DNA of 64,000 bases from Gammaproteobacteria bacterium (GTDB lineage Bacteria > Pseudomonadota > Gammaproteobacteria > Steroidobacterales > Steroidobacteraceae). The DNA lies in contig JANYFY010000002.1 of NCBI GenBank assembly GCA_025359565.1, positions 1 to 64,000 of the forward strand. The letters run 5' to 3'. Numbering within the stretch: the stretch's first letter is position 1; each line of letters opens with the position of its first letter. Below the pieces are notes generated by a model. It saw only the letters and a list, made by a program, of their open reading frames with translations, did no database searches and was not told the DNA's origin. Shown one piece after another: positions 31,822 through 40,678 of the stretch. The translations under genes were made by a program, and so were the position numbers.

Positions 31822-33738
31822 CTAGCTTTTCTTATGTTCGCTGTCTTTGACCTCTTCAAACTCCGCGTCGAGGACATCCTCTTTCTTCGGCTCTTCGCCA
31901 CTACCCATCGCATCCTTAGCGCCCGACTCGTACATCTTTTGCAAAATTGCCGCCGAGGCTTGTTCAAGCGCGGTGGTTTTACTCTCGATAACTTCCCGAT
32001 CGTCACCCGTCATGGCGGCTTTAACGGCCGCTATAGCATCGGTAACAGCCTTCTTCTCCTCGTCGGATGCTTTATCACCCACATCCTTAATTGCCTTCTC
32101 CACCGTATGTACAGCGGCATCCGCTTTATTGCGTGCACCGACTAATTCTCGAAATTTCTTGTCTTCCTCGGCATTGGCTTCAGCTTCCGAGACCATGCGC
32201 TTTATTTCAGCCTCCGACAGTCCACTGGACGCTTTGATGACAATGCGCTGTTCCTTGCCGGTCTTCACATCTTTGGCGGAAACATTCAATATGCCGTTGG
32301 CATCAATGTCGAACGCCACCTCGATTTGCGGCAATCCGCGCGGTGCGGGCGGAATATCGGATAAATCAAATCGTCCGAGAGATTTATTATCGGTAGCTCG
32401 GTCGCGCTCCCCTTGTAATACGTGAATGGTAACCCCGGTTTGATTATCGTCCGCGGTTGAAAAGGTTTGGCTTGCCTTAGTGGGTATGGTGGTGTTTTTT
32501 TCGATCACCTTAGTCATTACTCCCCCCAAGGTCTCAATACCTAAGGACAACGGAGTGACATCCAAAAGCAGCACGTCCTTCACTTCACCCGACAATACGC
32601 CGCCTTGAATGGCAGCCCCCACCGCTACCGCCTCATCAGGATTCACATCTTTACGGGGCTCTTTGCCAAAAAAGTCTTTAACCGCTTTTTGCACCATGGG
32701 CATGCGGGTTTGACCACCCACCAGAATCACATCAGCCACATCCTTGATTGAAATACCGGCATCTTTTAATGCGATACGACAAGGTTCAATGGTTTTCTGG
32801 ACTAAGTCCTCAACCAACGACTCTAGTTTGGCGCGGGTAAGCTTCATGTTCAAATGCTTAGGTCCGGCTTGATCTGCAGTGATATACGGCAGATTAATTT
32901 CAGTTTGCTGGCTGGAGGAAAGTTCAATCTTGGCCTTCTCGGCAGCCTCCTTCAAGCGCTGCATCGCCAGCGGATCTTTGCGTACATCAATACCACTTTC
33001 TTTTTTAAATTCATCCGCAAGATAATTTATCACTCGCAAGTCGAAATCTTCGCCACCTAAAAAAGTATCACCATTGGTCGACAGCACTTCAAATTGACGT
33101 TCACCGTCAACGGCAGCGATCTCGATTACAGAGACATCGAAGGTGCCACCGCCCAAGTCATAGACTGCGATTTTGCGGTCACCCCCATCTTTATCCAGCC
33201 CATAGGCCAACGCCGCTGCGGTCGGTTCGTTAATAATGCGCTTGACGTTAAGACCCGCAATTCGACCTGCATCTTTAGTGGCTTGACGTTGTGAATCGTT
33301 AAAATATGCGGGGACTGTGATAACCGCCTCAGTTACCGCTTCGCCTAAGTAGTCCTCGGCAGTTTTCTTCATTTTCATGAGAACCCGTGCAGATACTTCG
33401 GGAGGCGCCATCGTTTTACCCTGCACCTCAACCCACGCATCCCCGTTATCAGCTTTTGCGATCTTGTACGAGACCATGCTCATGTCTTTCTTGACCACGT
33501 CGTCACTGAACTTCCGGCCAATCAAACGCTTAACCGCCGCTACGGTATTTTGCGGATTAGTCACAGCCTGGCGCTTCGCGGATTGACCCACTAACACCTC
33601 ATCGTCCTTGGTAAACGCCACGATGGAGGGTGTAGTACGATCTCCTTCGCTATTTTCAATCACCTTAGGCTTACCACCTTCCATGATTGCGACGCAGGAA
33701 TTAGTGGTACCCAGATCGATGCCTATCATTTTACCCAT
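31822..33738 (-). CDS. dnaK: Chaperone protein DnaK (Hsp70)
   Basis: Major cytoplasmic Hsp70, 638 residues like E. coli. The ATPase domain starts [13 protein letters not shown] and contains the phosphate loop [11 protein letters not shown]. The linker [17 protein letters not shown] and a helical lid follow, ending in acidic residues ([19 protein letters not shown]). The ATG at 33738 has GAGAGGA eight bases upstream. A heat-shock-type promoter lies at 33778-33805, so dnaK-dnaJ can be induced separately from hrcA-grpE. Confidence 0.99.
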   Translation of the reverse strand: MGKMIGIDLGTTNSCVAIMEGGKPKVIENSEGDRTTPSIVAFTKDDEVLVGQSAKRQAVTNPQNTVAAVKRLIGRKFSDDVVKKDMSMVSYKIAKADNGDAWVEVQGKTMAPPEVSARVLMKMKKTAEDYLGEAVTEAVITVPAYFNDSQRQATKDAGRIAGLNVKRIINEPTAAALAYGLDKDGGDRKIAVYDLGGGTFDVSVIEIAAVDGERQFEVLSTNGDTFLGGEDFDLRVINYLADEFKKESGIDVRKDPLAMQRLKEAAEKAKIELSSSQQTEINLPYITADQAGPKHLNMKLTRAKLESLVEDLVQKTIEPCRIALKDAGISIKDVADVILVGGQTRMPMVQKAVKDFFGKEPRKDVNPDEAVAVGAAIQGGVLSGEVKDVLLLDVTPLSLGIETLGGVMTKVIEKNTTIPTKASQTFSTADDNQTGVTIHVLQGERDRATDNKSLGRFDLSDIPPAPRGLPQIEVAFDIDANGILNVSAKDVKTGKEQRIVIKASSGLSEAEIKRMVSEAEANAEEDKKFRELVGARNKADAAVHTVEKAIKDVGDKASDEEKKAVTDAIAAVKAAMTGDDREVIESKTTALEQASAAILQKMYESGAKDAMGSGEEPKKEDVLDAEFEEVKDSEHKKS

Positions 33739-33777
33739 AACGAAAATCCTCTCAAAAAATTACCTAACATGTGCTTA

Positions 33778-33805
33778 AAGTGGGGGGCCTCTAAGTGTTT
33801 TTCAA
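33778..33805 (-). promoter_or_regulatory. Candidate RpoH (sigma-32) promoter for dnaK
   Basis: On the minus strand TTGAAA (33800-33805) is followed after 14 bases by CCCCACTT (33778-33785), close to the known RpoH pattern TTGAAA-N11-16-CCCCATnT. It is 40 bases upstream of the dnaK ATG in an otherwise empty gap. No CIRCE inverted repeat is present in the gap. Confidence 0.7.
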
Positions 33806-33830
33806 TTGCTCTATAGAATCCGGCGGCTGG

Positions 33831-34397
33831 TTATGCGGGCGCCTTACTAACGATTACTCGCGCCGGCCGCAATAGGCGCCCATTCAACGAATAGCCTTTT
33901 TGAATGACATTAAGCACGGTATTCGCTGGGTGCTCCAGACTCTGCGTAGCGACCATTGCCTCGTGCCAGGCCGGATCAAATGGCTGCCCCGCAGGATCAA
34001 TAATTTTGATACCTGCTTTCTCAAACGCCTTATACAGTTGCCGTAAAGTGGCTTTTGCCCCTTCCAGCAGCGCAGGGCCCGGGTTCGTCGCGCCGGCCCC
34101 AATGCCAGCTTCTAGGGCATCGCCGACCGTTACCAATTCGCCGGCAAAACGCTCAATGGCGAATTTGCGCGCGTTATCGATTTCACGCTCCGAACGTTTG
34201 CGGAAGTTATCAAGCTCCGCCACTGCACGTAAATAGTTATTTCTATTTTCTTCGGCTCGAGCCTCGGCTTGCGCCAAGGCGTCATCGGCCACCGCTATTC
34301 CCGCCGCCTCATTGCCCGGGCCTCGCCCCGGCTCTTGATCATTCTCGTTCACTGTATCCCCCAAAAATTTGCCTCGACTAACGTCGAGTCCGTCCAT
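33831..34397 (-). CDS. grpE: Nucleotide exchange factor GrpE
   Basis: Exchanges ADP for ATP on DnaK. It is 188 residues from ATG at 34397, seven bases after hrcA. An in-frame GTG at 34352 has GGGGGA four bases upstream and would give 173 residues beginning MNENDQEPG. This looks the better ribosome site. The long coiled coil (about 45-85, with NYLRAVAELDNFRKRSERE) and the beta-domain PFDPAWHEAM...VIQKGYSLNGRLLRPARVIVS are typical. Confidence 0.95.
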   Translation of the reverse strand: MDGLDVSRGKFLGDTVNENDQEPGRGPGNEAAGIAVADDALAQAEARAEENRNNYLRAVAELDNFRKRSEREIDNARKFAIERFAGELVTVGDALEAGIGAGATNPGPALLEGAKATLRQLYKAFEKAGIKIIDPAGQPFDPAWHEAMVATQSLEHPANTVLNVIQKGYSLNGRLLRPARVIVSKAPA

Positions 34398-34404
34398 GTG
34401 GGGG

Positions 34405-35460
34405 CTATTTGCGCGCGTTCAAGGCCGAACTCAATAGTTTTGCCGTAATGTCGACGATCGGTATGACACGTTCGTAGGCCATGCGGGTGGGGCCGATGAT
34501 GCCTAAAACACCTACTATCCGGTTATCTAACGTATACGGAGCGGTAACCACGCTGATGTCATCAAGTATTCGATAGCCCGACTCATGACCGATAAAAATC
34601 TGAATTCCGTCCGCTGTCAGACAACTATCCAACAGTTGCAATATGTCGCGTTTCTCATTAAATGCCTCAAATAAACGGCGTAAACGGTCGACATTGGATA
34701 ATTCGGCAAAACCCATCAAATTCGTCTCGCCCGCAATGACATATTCGACCTGCTCGTTTGGGTTTTGCACAAAAACTTTTTGCGCCACTTGAATCGCATC
34801 GGACATTAATTGGTCCATATGCTGTCGCGTCTCTTGCAACTGCGCTAGCAACTGCGCTCTTACATCCGGCAAAGATCGCCCAGAAAAAGCCTCGTTGAGA
34901 TAATTCGCCGCACGCCGTAACTCTTCCGGCGCATAGTGGCGATCCAACTGAACCACCCGGTTTTGTACTTCTCGATTACTCATCACCATAATCGCTAACG
35001 CGCGATTTTCCGACAAACTGACAAATTCAATCTGCGAAAGCGCCACGTAATTCGGATTGGGCAAGGTCACTAAACCCGCCATATGGGTCACTTTAGAAAG
35101 CATCTGCGAAACCGAATGGACTAAAGAGCGTCCCGTAGATGCCTCATCGCCCATCTGCCTCTCGATATCCTCCACTTCTTGATGCTGTAAAGGCTTAAGC
35201 TTCAACAAGGTATCGACGAACAATCGGTAGCCCTTATCGGTCGGAATTCGCCCAGCAGAGGTATGCGGCGAGGTCACAAATCCAAGTGATTCTAGGTCCG
35301 CCATCACGTTGCGGATGGTTGCCGCAGACAGACTTAACCCTGAATCCCGCGACAAAGTCCGGGAGCCCACGGGTTGTCCATCTCGAATATAGTTCTCAAT
35401 CAGCGCCTTGAGCAAGAGTTGCGCTCGCTCAGTAAGGCCTTCATCGGTACTATCTGTCAT
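34405..35460 (-). CDS. hrcA: Heat-inducible transcription repressor HrcA
   Basis: Represses chaperone operons by binding CIRCE. It is 351 residues. The N-terminal winged helix is visible as LSAATIRNVMADLESLGFV followed by SPHTSAGRIPTDKGYR. GAF-like and dimerization parts follow, with the C-terminal VLGIIGPTRMAYERVIPIVD. It is the first gene of hrcA-grpE-dnaK-dnaJ-dapB. No CIRCE element is seen near it or in the operon, so its target may be groESL outside this window. Divergent from nadK with 28 bases between starts. Confidence 0.97.
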   Translation of the reverse strand: MTDSTDEGLTERAQLLLKALIENYIRDGQPVGSRTLSRDSGLSLSAATIRNVMADLESLGFVTSPHTSAGRIPTDKGYRLFVDTLLKLKPLQHQEVEDIERQMGDEASTGRSLVHSVSQMLSKVTHMAGLVTLPNPNYVALSQIEFVSLSENRALAIMVMSNREVQNRVVQLDRHYAPEELRRAANYLNEAFSGRSLPDVRAQLLAQLQETRQHMDQLMSDAIQVAQKVFVQNPNEQVEYVIAGETNLMGFAELSNVDRLRRLFEAFNEKRDILQLLDSCLTADGIQIFIGHESGYRILDDISVVTAPYTLDNRIVGVLGIIGPTRMAYERVIPIVDITAKLLSSALNARK

Positions 35461-35488
35461 AGGATCATGCTACAAGGACTTATCGTCT

Positions 35489-36379
35489 ATGCCCCACATT
35501 TTTCACTCCGTCGCCCTGATCGGCAATACTAAAGACCCACAGGTTGCCGAATGTATGCAAACTCTTGCCGGACATTTGTCCATCCGCAAAGTGCGCGTAC
35601 TGGTCGGCCCGAGCGTAAAACTCACCCTACCCGCAAATACAGAATTGTGCGACGAGGAGAGCGTTGCGTCACGCGCGCAACTTATTATCGCCATCGGCGG
35701 TGATGGTACCTTACTCTATGCGGCCAGTTTAGTGGCGACTTACAACGTACCATTGCTTGGCATCAATCGGGGCAGATTGGGTTTTCTAACCGACGTTAGC
35801 CGCAAAACCATGGTTGAAGACGTCGATAGCGTGCTTGAAGGCAGATTCTCCGAAGATCGCCGCTCGATGCTCGCCGCCACGCTGCAAGGAAGTGGCGCAC
35901 CACGGCATTCGCTCGCGCTGAACGATGTAGTCGTCAATAAGCGGGAAACCGGCCGAATACTGGAATTCGAGACCTCTATCAATGGGCGGTTCGTCAATTC
36001 ACATGGGGGTGATGGGATGATCGTCGCAACTGCCACGGGCTCAACGGCTTACGCACTTTCCTGTGGAGGACCCATTGTCGAACCCGATCTCGACGTCTGG
36101 GTGTTAGCGCCCATTTGTCCGCATACTTTGAGCGATCGACCGATCATAGTGCGAGCCGGTAGTAAGATAAAACTCCAGATTTCCGATCGCTTCGAGACAC
36201 TCGCACAGGTGACTTGTGACGGCAACAGCATAGGCGCGCTGCAGCAAGGCGACTGCTTGCACATTGAGAGTGCCAACACGCAGATAACCCTTCTCCACCC
36301 TCCAGGCTACGACTATTACCGCCTGCTACGCTCTAAGCTGCACTGGGGACGGGCCGGTGCCGGAGCGCAAAGCGAGTAG
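35489..36379 (+). CDS. nadK: NAD kinase
   Basis: Phosphorylates NAD to NADP. It is 296 residues. The ATP/NAD kinase motif IAIGGDGTLLYAA, then GINRGRLGFLTD and the glycine-rich HGGDGMIVATATGSTAYALS, are clear. The frame is open upstream, but ATG at 35489 gives the family start (HSVALIGNTKD). It is followed three bases later by recN, as in many gammaproteobacteria. Confidence 0.97.
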   Translation: MPHIFHSVALIGNTKDPQVAECMQTLAGHLSIRKVRVLVGPSVKLTLPANTELCDEESVASRAQLIIAIGGDGTLLYAASLVATYNVPLLGINRGRLGFLTDVSRKTMVEDVDSVLEGRFSEDRRSMLAATLQGSGAPRHSLALNDVVVNKRETGRILEFETSINGRFVNSHGGDGMIVATATGSTAYALSCGGPIVEPDLDVWVLAPICPHTLSDRPIIVRAGSKIKLQISDRFETLAQVTCDGNSIGALQQGDCLHIESANTQITLLHPPGYDYYRLLRSKLHWGRAGAGAQSE

Positions 36380-36382
36380 ATC

Positions 36383-38092
36383 ATGTTGACCCATTTACAG
36401 ATACGCGACCTGGTCATTGTCGACCATGTAGAGTTGAGTTTAGGCGTAGGATTAACGGCTCTTACGGGTGAAACCGGCGCTGGAAAATCTATTATTGTCG
36501 ACGCATTGCTACTGGTCGCTGGAGGCCGCAGTACGCAAGACGTGGTGCGAAAAGGCGCCCAGCGCGCTGAAGTCGCAGCAAGCTTTGACGCGTTACCCGG
36601 CGCCGCGATTACCTGGCTCAAAGATCAATCAATTGATCACGCGGGCGAGTTGGTCGTGCGTCGTGTAGTGGGGCTCGACGGTCGCTCAAGAGCGTATATT
36701 AATGGCCAAGTAGTTCCGCTGCAAAGCTTGCGCGAGTTGGGTGAATTTCTGTTGGAAGTTCACGGTCAACAAGAATTTCAACATTTAGTCAAACGCAGCG
36801 CACAGCGCGAACTGCTGGATCAACACGCAAATCTGACGTCGCAGACACTCCGAATTGCGAGTATTTTCGACCGCTACCGCGCTGCGGTCAGCGATTTCGA
36901 GACGCTTAAGGCGGCGGCACTTAATCGCGAGGCTCATCTCGAATTGTTAAATTACCAGCTGACCGAGCTTAAAAGTGAAGTGACGTCGGTGGCTGAGATT
37001 GAAGCGTTGTTTGTCGAACAAAAACGGGTGTCGAGTCGCGGACGACTGAGCTTTGCCGCACAAGCTGCGCTTGTAGCAATTGCCGACTCTGAGAGCAGCG
37101 CCCACGATTTGTTGTCAAAGGCACAAGCCACCCTTAGGAATGTGGCGGATGCGGATCCTACGCTCGGTGAGGCCGGGCGACTCGTGGCGGAGGCCGTCAT
37201 TCTTACGCACGAAGCGACTTTAAGCCTGCGTCGGTACGTCGAGGCGCTCGACATGGATCCTGAGCGCCAGGAGGAAATCGAACTGCGTGCCGCATCGCTT
37301 GAGTCGCTGGCTCGTAAGCATCGACTAGGCGTGTTAGAACTTCCCGCGCATTTAGCTCTACTTGAGTCTGAATTTGAGGCACTCCAGAACGTTCAGTTAA
37401 CCTTGGGCAATCTTGAGCAAAATATTGGCGTTTTAGCGGCGGAATACCGCGCCACTGCTAACACTCTCAGTCTCGCGCGCAAGCAGGCGGCGAAAGATTT
37501 GGGTGCAAAGATCACCCACCTGATGCAATCCTTGAGCATGGCCGGCGGCCAGTTTGAGGTCAGCGTGACGCCGAATAGCACAGAATTTAGCCCCAATGGC
37601 AGCGACGAAATTGAATTTCTAGTCAGCAGTAATCCGGGTCAAGTTACCAAGAGTCTCGCAAAAGTGGCCTCAGGCGGTGAACTTTCTCGAATAAGTCTTG
37701 CGGTGCAGGTGGTCGCTAGCGCTAACACTCAGGCTTTGTGTCGCGTGTTCGATGAAGTGGATGCGGGTATTGGCGGTGCGGTGGCCGAAATTGTCGGCCA
37801 GCAATTACGTCTACTCGGTGAACATGCGCAAGTCCTTTGTGTTACCCATCTGGCGCAGGTCGCTAGCCAAGCACATAGTCATTTTTGCGTCATTAAGCAA
37901 AGCGCTGCGGGAAAAACTCTAACCACGGTCCAAGCTCTCAATAAAGAGGATCGCGTCGACGAAATCGCGCGCATGCTAGGCGGTATTGATATCTCGGACA
38001 AGGCACTCGCGCACGCTCGCGATATGCTAAATGCAAGTGGGAGAAAGCCCCGATCCGACCGCGGAAGCGCCTCTCGCAGCCGTATTCAGTGA
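36383..38092 (+). CDS. recN: DNA repair protein RecN
   Basis: SMC-like ATPase in double-strand break repair. It is 569 residues (E. coli 553). Walker A is GETGAGKSIIVDAL near residue 29, followed by an EVHGQQEFQHL segment. Two long coiled-coil stretches surround the middle. The ABC signature is ASGGELSRISLAVQ and Walker B VFDEVDAGIGG. No LexA box was sought exhaustively upstream. The gene follows nadK by three bases, leaving no room for its own promoter. Convergent with fur. Confidence 0.98.
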   Translation: MLTHLQIRDLVIVDHVELSLGVGLTALTGETGAGKSIIVDALLLVAGGRSTQDVVRKGAQRAEVAASFDALPGAAITWLKDQSIDHAGELVVRRVVGLDGRSRAYINGQVVPLQSLRELGEFLLEVHGQQEFQHLVKRSAQRELLDQHANLTSQTLRIASIFDRYRAAVSDFETLKAAALNREAHLELLNYQLTELKSEVTSVAEIEALFVEQKRVSSRGRLSFAAQAALVAIADSESSAHDLLSKAQATLRNVADADPTLGEAGRLVAEAVILTHEATLSLRRYVEALDMDPERQEEIELRAASLESLARKHRLGVLELPAHLALLESEFEALQNVQLTLGNLEQNIGVLAAEYRATANTLSLARKQAAKDLGAKITHLMQSLSMAGGQFEVSVTPNSTEFSPNGSDEIEFLVSSNPGQVTKSLAKVASGGELSRISLAVQVVASANTQALCRVFDEVDAGIGGAVAEIVGQQLRLLGEHAQVLCVTHLAQVASQAHSHFCVIKQSAAGKTLTTVQALNKEDRVDEIARMLGGIDISDKALAHARDMLNASGRKPRSDRGSASRSRIQ

Positions 38093-38098
38093 TTATTT

Positions 38099-38554
38099 TT
38101 AGCGTTTTTGGTTAGGGCAATTTATCTTGGCACAGTGACCGTACAATATGAGCGCGTGATCGCTAATCTCGAAGCCTAGTCGTTTGGCCACGGCATGTTG
38201 CCGGTCTTCTATGCCTGCATCCATGAACTCTTCCACCTTTCCGCAGTCCACACATACAATGTGATCGTGATGTTCACCCTGTTTTAGCTCGAATACGGCC
38301 ATTCCGCCTTCGAAATGGTGGCGCGTTACTAAGCCGGCGGCTTCGAACTGGGTGAGCACGCGATACACGGTTGCAAGGCCTATATCTTCTTCAAACTCGA
38401 GTAATTTTTTATAAATATCCTCGGCACTCATATGGCGCGCGGACCCCGCAGCGAGAATATCCAGTATTTTCAGCCGCGGCAGCGTTACCTTGAGGCCTGC
38501 GTTACGCAGGTCATCGCTTTCGCTACTGACAGAAGCTTTCAGGCGCTGCGACAT
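38099..38554 (-). CDS. fur: Ferric uptake regulator Fur
   Basis: Iron-responsive repressor, 151 residues (E. coli 148). The winged-helix DNA-binding part (about 12-85) contains LPRLKILDIL, ISAEDIY-like MSAEDIYKKLLE, and GLATVYRVLTQFEAAGLV. Metal-site residues appear in GEHHDHIVCVDCGKVEEF. The ATG start is 63 bases from the divergent bamE start, with a weak Fur-box-like segment between. Fur next to bamE is a common gammaproteobacterial arrangement. Confidence 0.98.
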   Translation of the reverse strand: MSQRLKASVSSESDDLRNAGLKVTLPRLKILDILAAGSARHMSAEDIYKKLLEFEEDIGLATVYRVLTQFEAAGLVTRHHFEGGMAVFELKQGEHHDHIVCVDCGKVEEFMDAGIEDRQHAVAKRLGFEISDHALILYGHCAKINCPNQKR

Positions 38555-38617
38555 GGAGTGACATCCGGTATAATATTGAACCGATTATCATTCATTTCAC
38601 GGTTGCGCACCACTTTG
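38555..38617. promoter_or_regulatory. fur/bamE divergent promoter region with weak Fur-box-like site
   Basis: A TATAAT hexamer at 38569-38574 could be a -10 for bamE, although the -35 is poor, and an overlapping TATTAT can serve fur. Around 38582-38600, read on the minus strand, AATGATAATC matches the core of the Fur consensus, at about 11 of 19 positions overall. Autoregulation of fur is known in relatives, so the site is plausible but weak. Confidence 0.35.
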
Positions 38618-38983
38618 ATGAAATTAAACCGCCTTGCTTTCATTGTTACTTGGGTCGTTTTGACATCCGCCTGCGTTTACCGAATTAACATTCAACAGGG
38701 TAATTTCTTGGACCAAGCGGCGGTTGAACAAGTTAAAGCAGGTATGACTCGCAGCCAAGTGCGCTACCTGCTGGGCACTCCCATGGTTGCGGACAGTTTC
38801 AACAAAGAACGCTGGGACTATATCTACTATCTAAAAAAAGGCCGTAACCAGCATACCGACTCGCGCCGCGTCACTGTGTATTTTCAGGACGAAAAAGTGG
38901 CCAAACTGGATAAGCCTAGTGCAGCAGAAGCCGCTGCACAGGATGCCTCTGCCGCCAAGCTTGATCGCGGACGTAGTTACTAA
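38618..38983 (+). CDS. bamE: Outer membrane protein assembly factor BamE
   Basis: Lipoprotein of the BAM complex that inserts outer-membrane beta-barrels. It is 121 residues. The signal peptide ends in lipobox LTSAC with lipidated Cys19. The BamE fold carries GNFLDQAAVEQVKAGMTRSQ and LLGTPMVADSFNKERWDYIYYL. The C-terminal tail is Ala-rich. The frame is open upstream through fur, but ATG at 38618 gives the signal peptide. It ends convergent with rnfH with a four-base stop overlap. Confidence 0.97.
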   Translation: MKLNRLAFIVTWVVLTSACVYRINIQQGNFLDQAAVEQVKAGMTRSQVRYLLGTPMVADSFNKERWDYIYYLKKGRNQHTDSRRVTVYFQDEKVAKLDKPSAAEAAAQDASAAKLDRGRSY

Positions 38984-39288
38984 GCACTCGGTTGTTTGAC
39001 CCGTGCCCGACGCGCGATCTTTGGATCGACGCTTAAGGATCGGTAAATCTCCAGACGGTCGCCGTTGCGCAATAACTGATTTACGTGGACGCGCTTGCCG
39101 TAGATCCCGACCGCGGAATTCATTATGGGTATTTTCGCAAATTCAACGGTGTGAGCTGCAAGTGTCAAGGCATCCTGCACTGTCGCGCCGCTTTGTATGG
39201 CGAATGACTTGATTGTTGCAGTGTGTGGCTGTGCAAACGCTATCTCGATCTGAATTAAGTCTTTAGCTAGCGCACGGTTGTCAGCCAT
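38980..39288 (-). CDS. rnfH: RnfH family ubiquitin-like protein
   Basis: Small beta-grasp (ThiS/MoaD-like) protein of unclear function, 102 residues (E. coli 96). Family signatures are the beginning IQIEIAFAQPHT, VGIYGKRVHVNQLLRNGDRLEIYRSL and the acidic/basic tail DPKIARRARVKQ. The frame runs further upstream, but the ATG at 39288, overlapping ratA by eight bases, is the family start. The ratA-rnfH pair is the usual arrangement. Confidence 0.94.
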   Translation of the reverse strand: MADNRALAKDLIQIEIAFAQPHTATIKSFAIQSGATVQDALTLAAHTVEFAKIPIMNSAVGIYGKRVHVNQLLRNGDRLEIYRSLSVDPKIARRARVKQPSA

Positions 39289-39712
39289 AGATTTTTTGAG
39301 CCTGAGTGACAAAAGCCTCAACCAGAGTGCCGCACATCGATTCAAAGGCGGCCCCAAAGGCGACGGCCGTCAAACGATTTTTAAATTCGAACTCTACCCG
39401 GAAATGAACCGTTGATCCGCGATCTGCGATAGGCTCAAAGCGCCACTGCCCGGATAGCTTGCGAAACGGCCCCTTCGCTAAACGCATTAAAATGCTCGAA
39501 TCCTGCGCGAGCGTATTGTGAGTCGTGAACTCGGTATGAAGTATCCCTTTTTCTACCTTAACGGTAGCCATTCGCTCCGTAGCCGACACTTCATGCACTG
39601 TCGCACCCGAGCACCAGGGTAGGAACTGTGGGTACCGGGTCACATCGTTCACCAGTTCAAACATTTGCGCCGCGCTATACGTGACAATCGCGCTACGTTC
39701 GACAACTTGCAA
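39281..39712 (-). CDS. ratA: Type II toxin-antitoxin RatA family protein / ubiquinone-binding COQ10-like
   Basis: START/COQ10-like protein. In E. coli RatA is reported to hinder 70S formation, while relatives bind ubiquinone. It is 143 residues from TTG at 39712, which has GGAG seven bases upstream and begins [18 protein letters not shown] longer frame to 39802 would overlap the smpB start on the other strand and is unlikely. Family motifs are [16 protein letters not shown] and [15 protein letters not shown]. RnfH follows directly. I do not infer a real toxin-antitoxin system. Confidence 0.93.
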   Translation of the reverse strand: MQVVERSAIVTYSAAQMFELVNDVTRYPQFLPWCSGATVHEVSATERMATVKVEKGILHTEFTTHNTLAQDSSILMRLAKGPFRKLSGQWRFEPIADRGSTVHFRVEFEFKNRLTAVAFGAAFESMCGTLVEAFVTQAQKIYG

Positions 39713-39774
39713 GGCACAACTCCTTAAACTTATACACGCGCCGAGGCGCGCTTGACGGTAAACTAAAAAAACCT

Positions 39775-40245
39775 GTGAAAACAACCGACAAACTACCGCC
39801 AATCGCCGTCAATCGCAAAGCCCAATTCGATTATTTCATTGAAGAGAGCTTTGAAGCAGGCATATCGCTCATGGGCTGGGAAGTTAAGAGTATGCGTGCC
39901 GGTAAGGCGCAAATTGCTGAGGCCTATGTGTATTTGAAGAATGGCGAAGCGTTCCTCTTCGGCGCTCATTTAAACGCCCTCAATTCAGCCTCTACCCATG
40001 TGGTTACCGATCCCACTCGCACCCGGCGTCTACTGCTTAATCGGCGCGAACTAGACCGCCTAATCGGCGCCGTTGAGCGCCGCGGCTATACATTGGTACC
40101 CCTTGAGATGTATTGGAAAGCGGGCCGCGCGAAGCTTAAAGTGGGGCTGGCCAAGGGTAAGAAACAACATGACAAGCGCGCGACCGATAAGGATCGAGAC
40201 TGGCAGCGCGATAAAAGTCGCATAATGAAGGCGAATAGGCGTTAA
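39775..40245 (+). CDS. smpB: SsrA-binding protein SmpB
   Basis: Binds tmRNA and delivers it to stalled ribosomes. It is 156 residues. The oligonucleotide-binding fold shows [33 protein letters not shown] and [23 protein letters not shown]. The basic C-terminal tail [19 protein letters not shown] mimics mRNA in the ribosome. It starts with GTG at 39775. The tmRNA gene follows 46 bases downstream with its own promoter. Confidence 0.98.
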   Translation: MKTTDKLPPIAVNRKAQFDYFIEESFEAGISLMGWEVKSMRAGKAQIAEAYVYLKNGEAFLFGAHLNALNSASTHVVTDPTRTRRLLLNRRELDRLIGAVERRGYTLVPLEMYWKAGRAKLKVGLAKGKKQHDKRATDKDRDWQRDKSRIMKANRR

Positions 40246-40250
40246 AGCCA

Positions 40251-40279
40251 TTGGTTCTGCTGTGTTAACAGCGTACACT
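40251..40279 (+). promoter_or_regulatory. Candidate ssrA promoter
   Basis: TTGGTT (40251-40256) and TACACT (40274-40279) are separated by 17 bases. Transcription would start about six bases before the mature 5' end of tmRNA at 40292, leaving a short precursor leader. Confidence 0.6.
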
Positions 40280-40291
40280 AGTTCCTCGATT

Positions 40292-40647
40292 GGGGCCGAC
40301 CGGTTTCGACATGGGCTCTGAAATTTTGAGGGCGTACCGAGGTGCAGGTTACCTCGTAAAACTGACTTGCAAACTTATAGTTGCCAACGAAGACAACTAC
40401 GCTCTAGCTGCCTAATCGCAGCTGAACCCTGACCGGCCTGTGCTGATGCGAACGGTTCAGGGGTAGCGCTCATCAGCTAGTGGGGCACGCGTGTCTGGGG
40501 TGCGCCTTGCGAATCGCTTCCGGGCTGGCTGAATGCTTTCCCTGCCCGTCGGGTTAGCGTACGGCGAGAACAATAGACTGGGCTACGTACGTAGATCTTG
40601 GAACGTAGGACTTATGGACGGGGGTTCGATTCCCCCCGGCTCCACCA
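40292..40647 (+). ncRNA. ssrA: tmRNA (SsrA), one-piece
   Basis: Rescues stalled ribosomes with SmpB. It is about 356 nt. The 5' end GGGGCCG pairs with 3' CGGCTCC, including the G-U third pair recognized by alanyl-tRNA synthetase. CCA is encoded. The T-arm GGGGGTTCGATTCCCCC is at the 3' end. The tag reading frame at 40383-40415 begins with GCC and encodes ANEDNYALAA then TAA, closely like the ANDENYALAA of E. coli with E and D exchanged. It is followed 31 bases later by a small hypothetical gene. Confidence 0.98.
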
Positions 40648-40678
40648 ATTGGGCGCCTTATCGTGCGGGTGTATTTTT

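Noticed and set aside
35461-35488. A CIRCE operator between hrcA and nadK.
   Set aside because: The 28-base gap does not contain the inverted repeat.
39281-39712. A RatA/RnfH toxin-antitoxin module.
   Set aside because: RatA-RnfH is a conserved housekeeping pair; evidence for a true antitoxin partner is lacking in this sequence.
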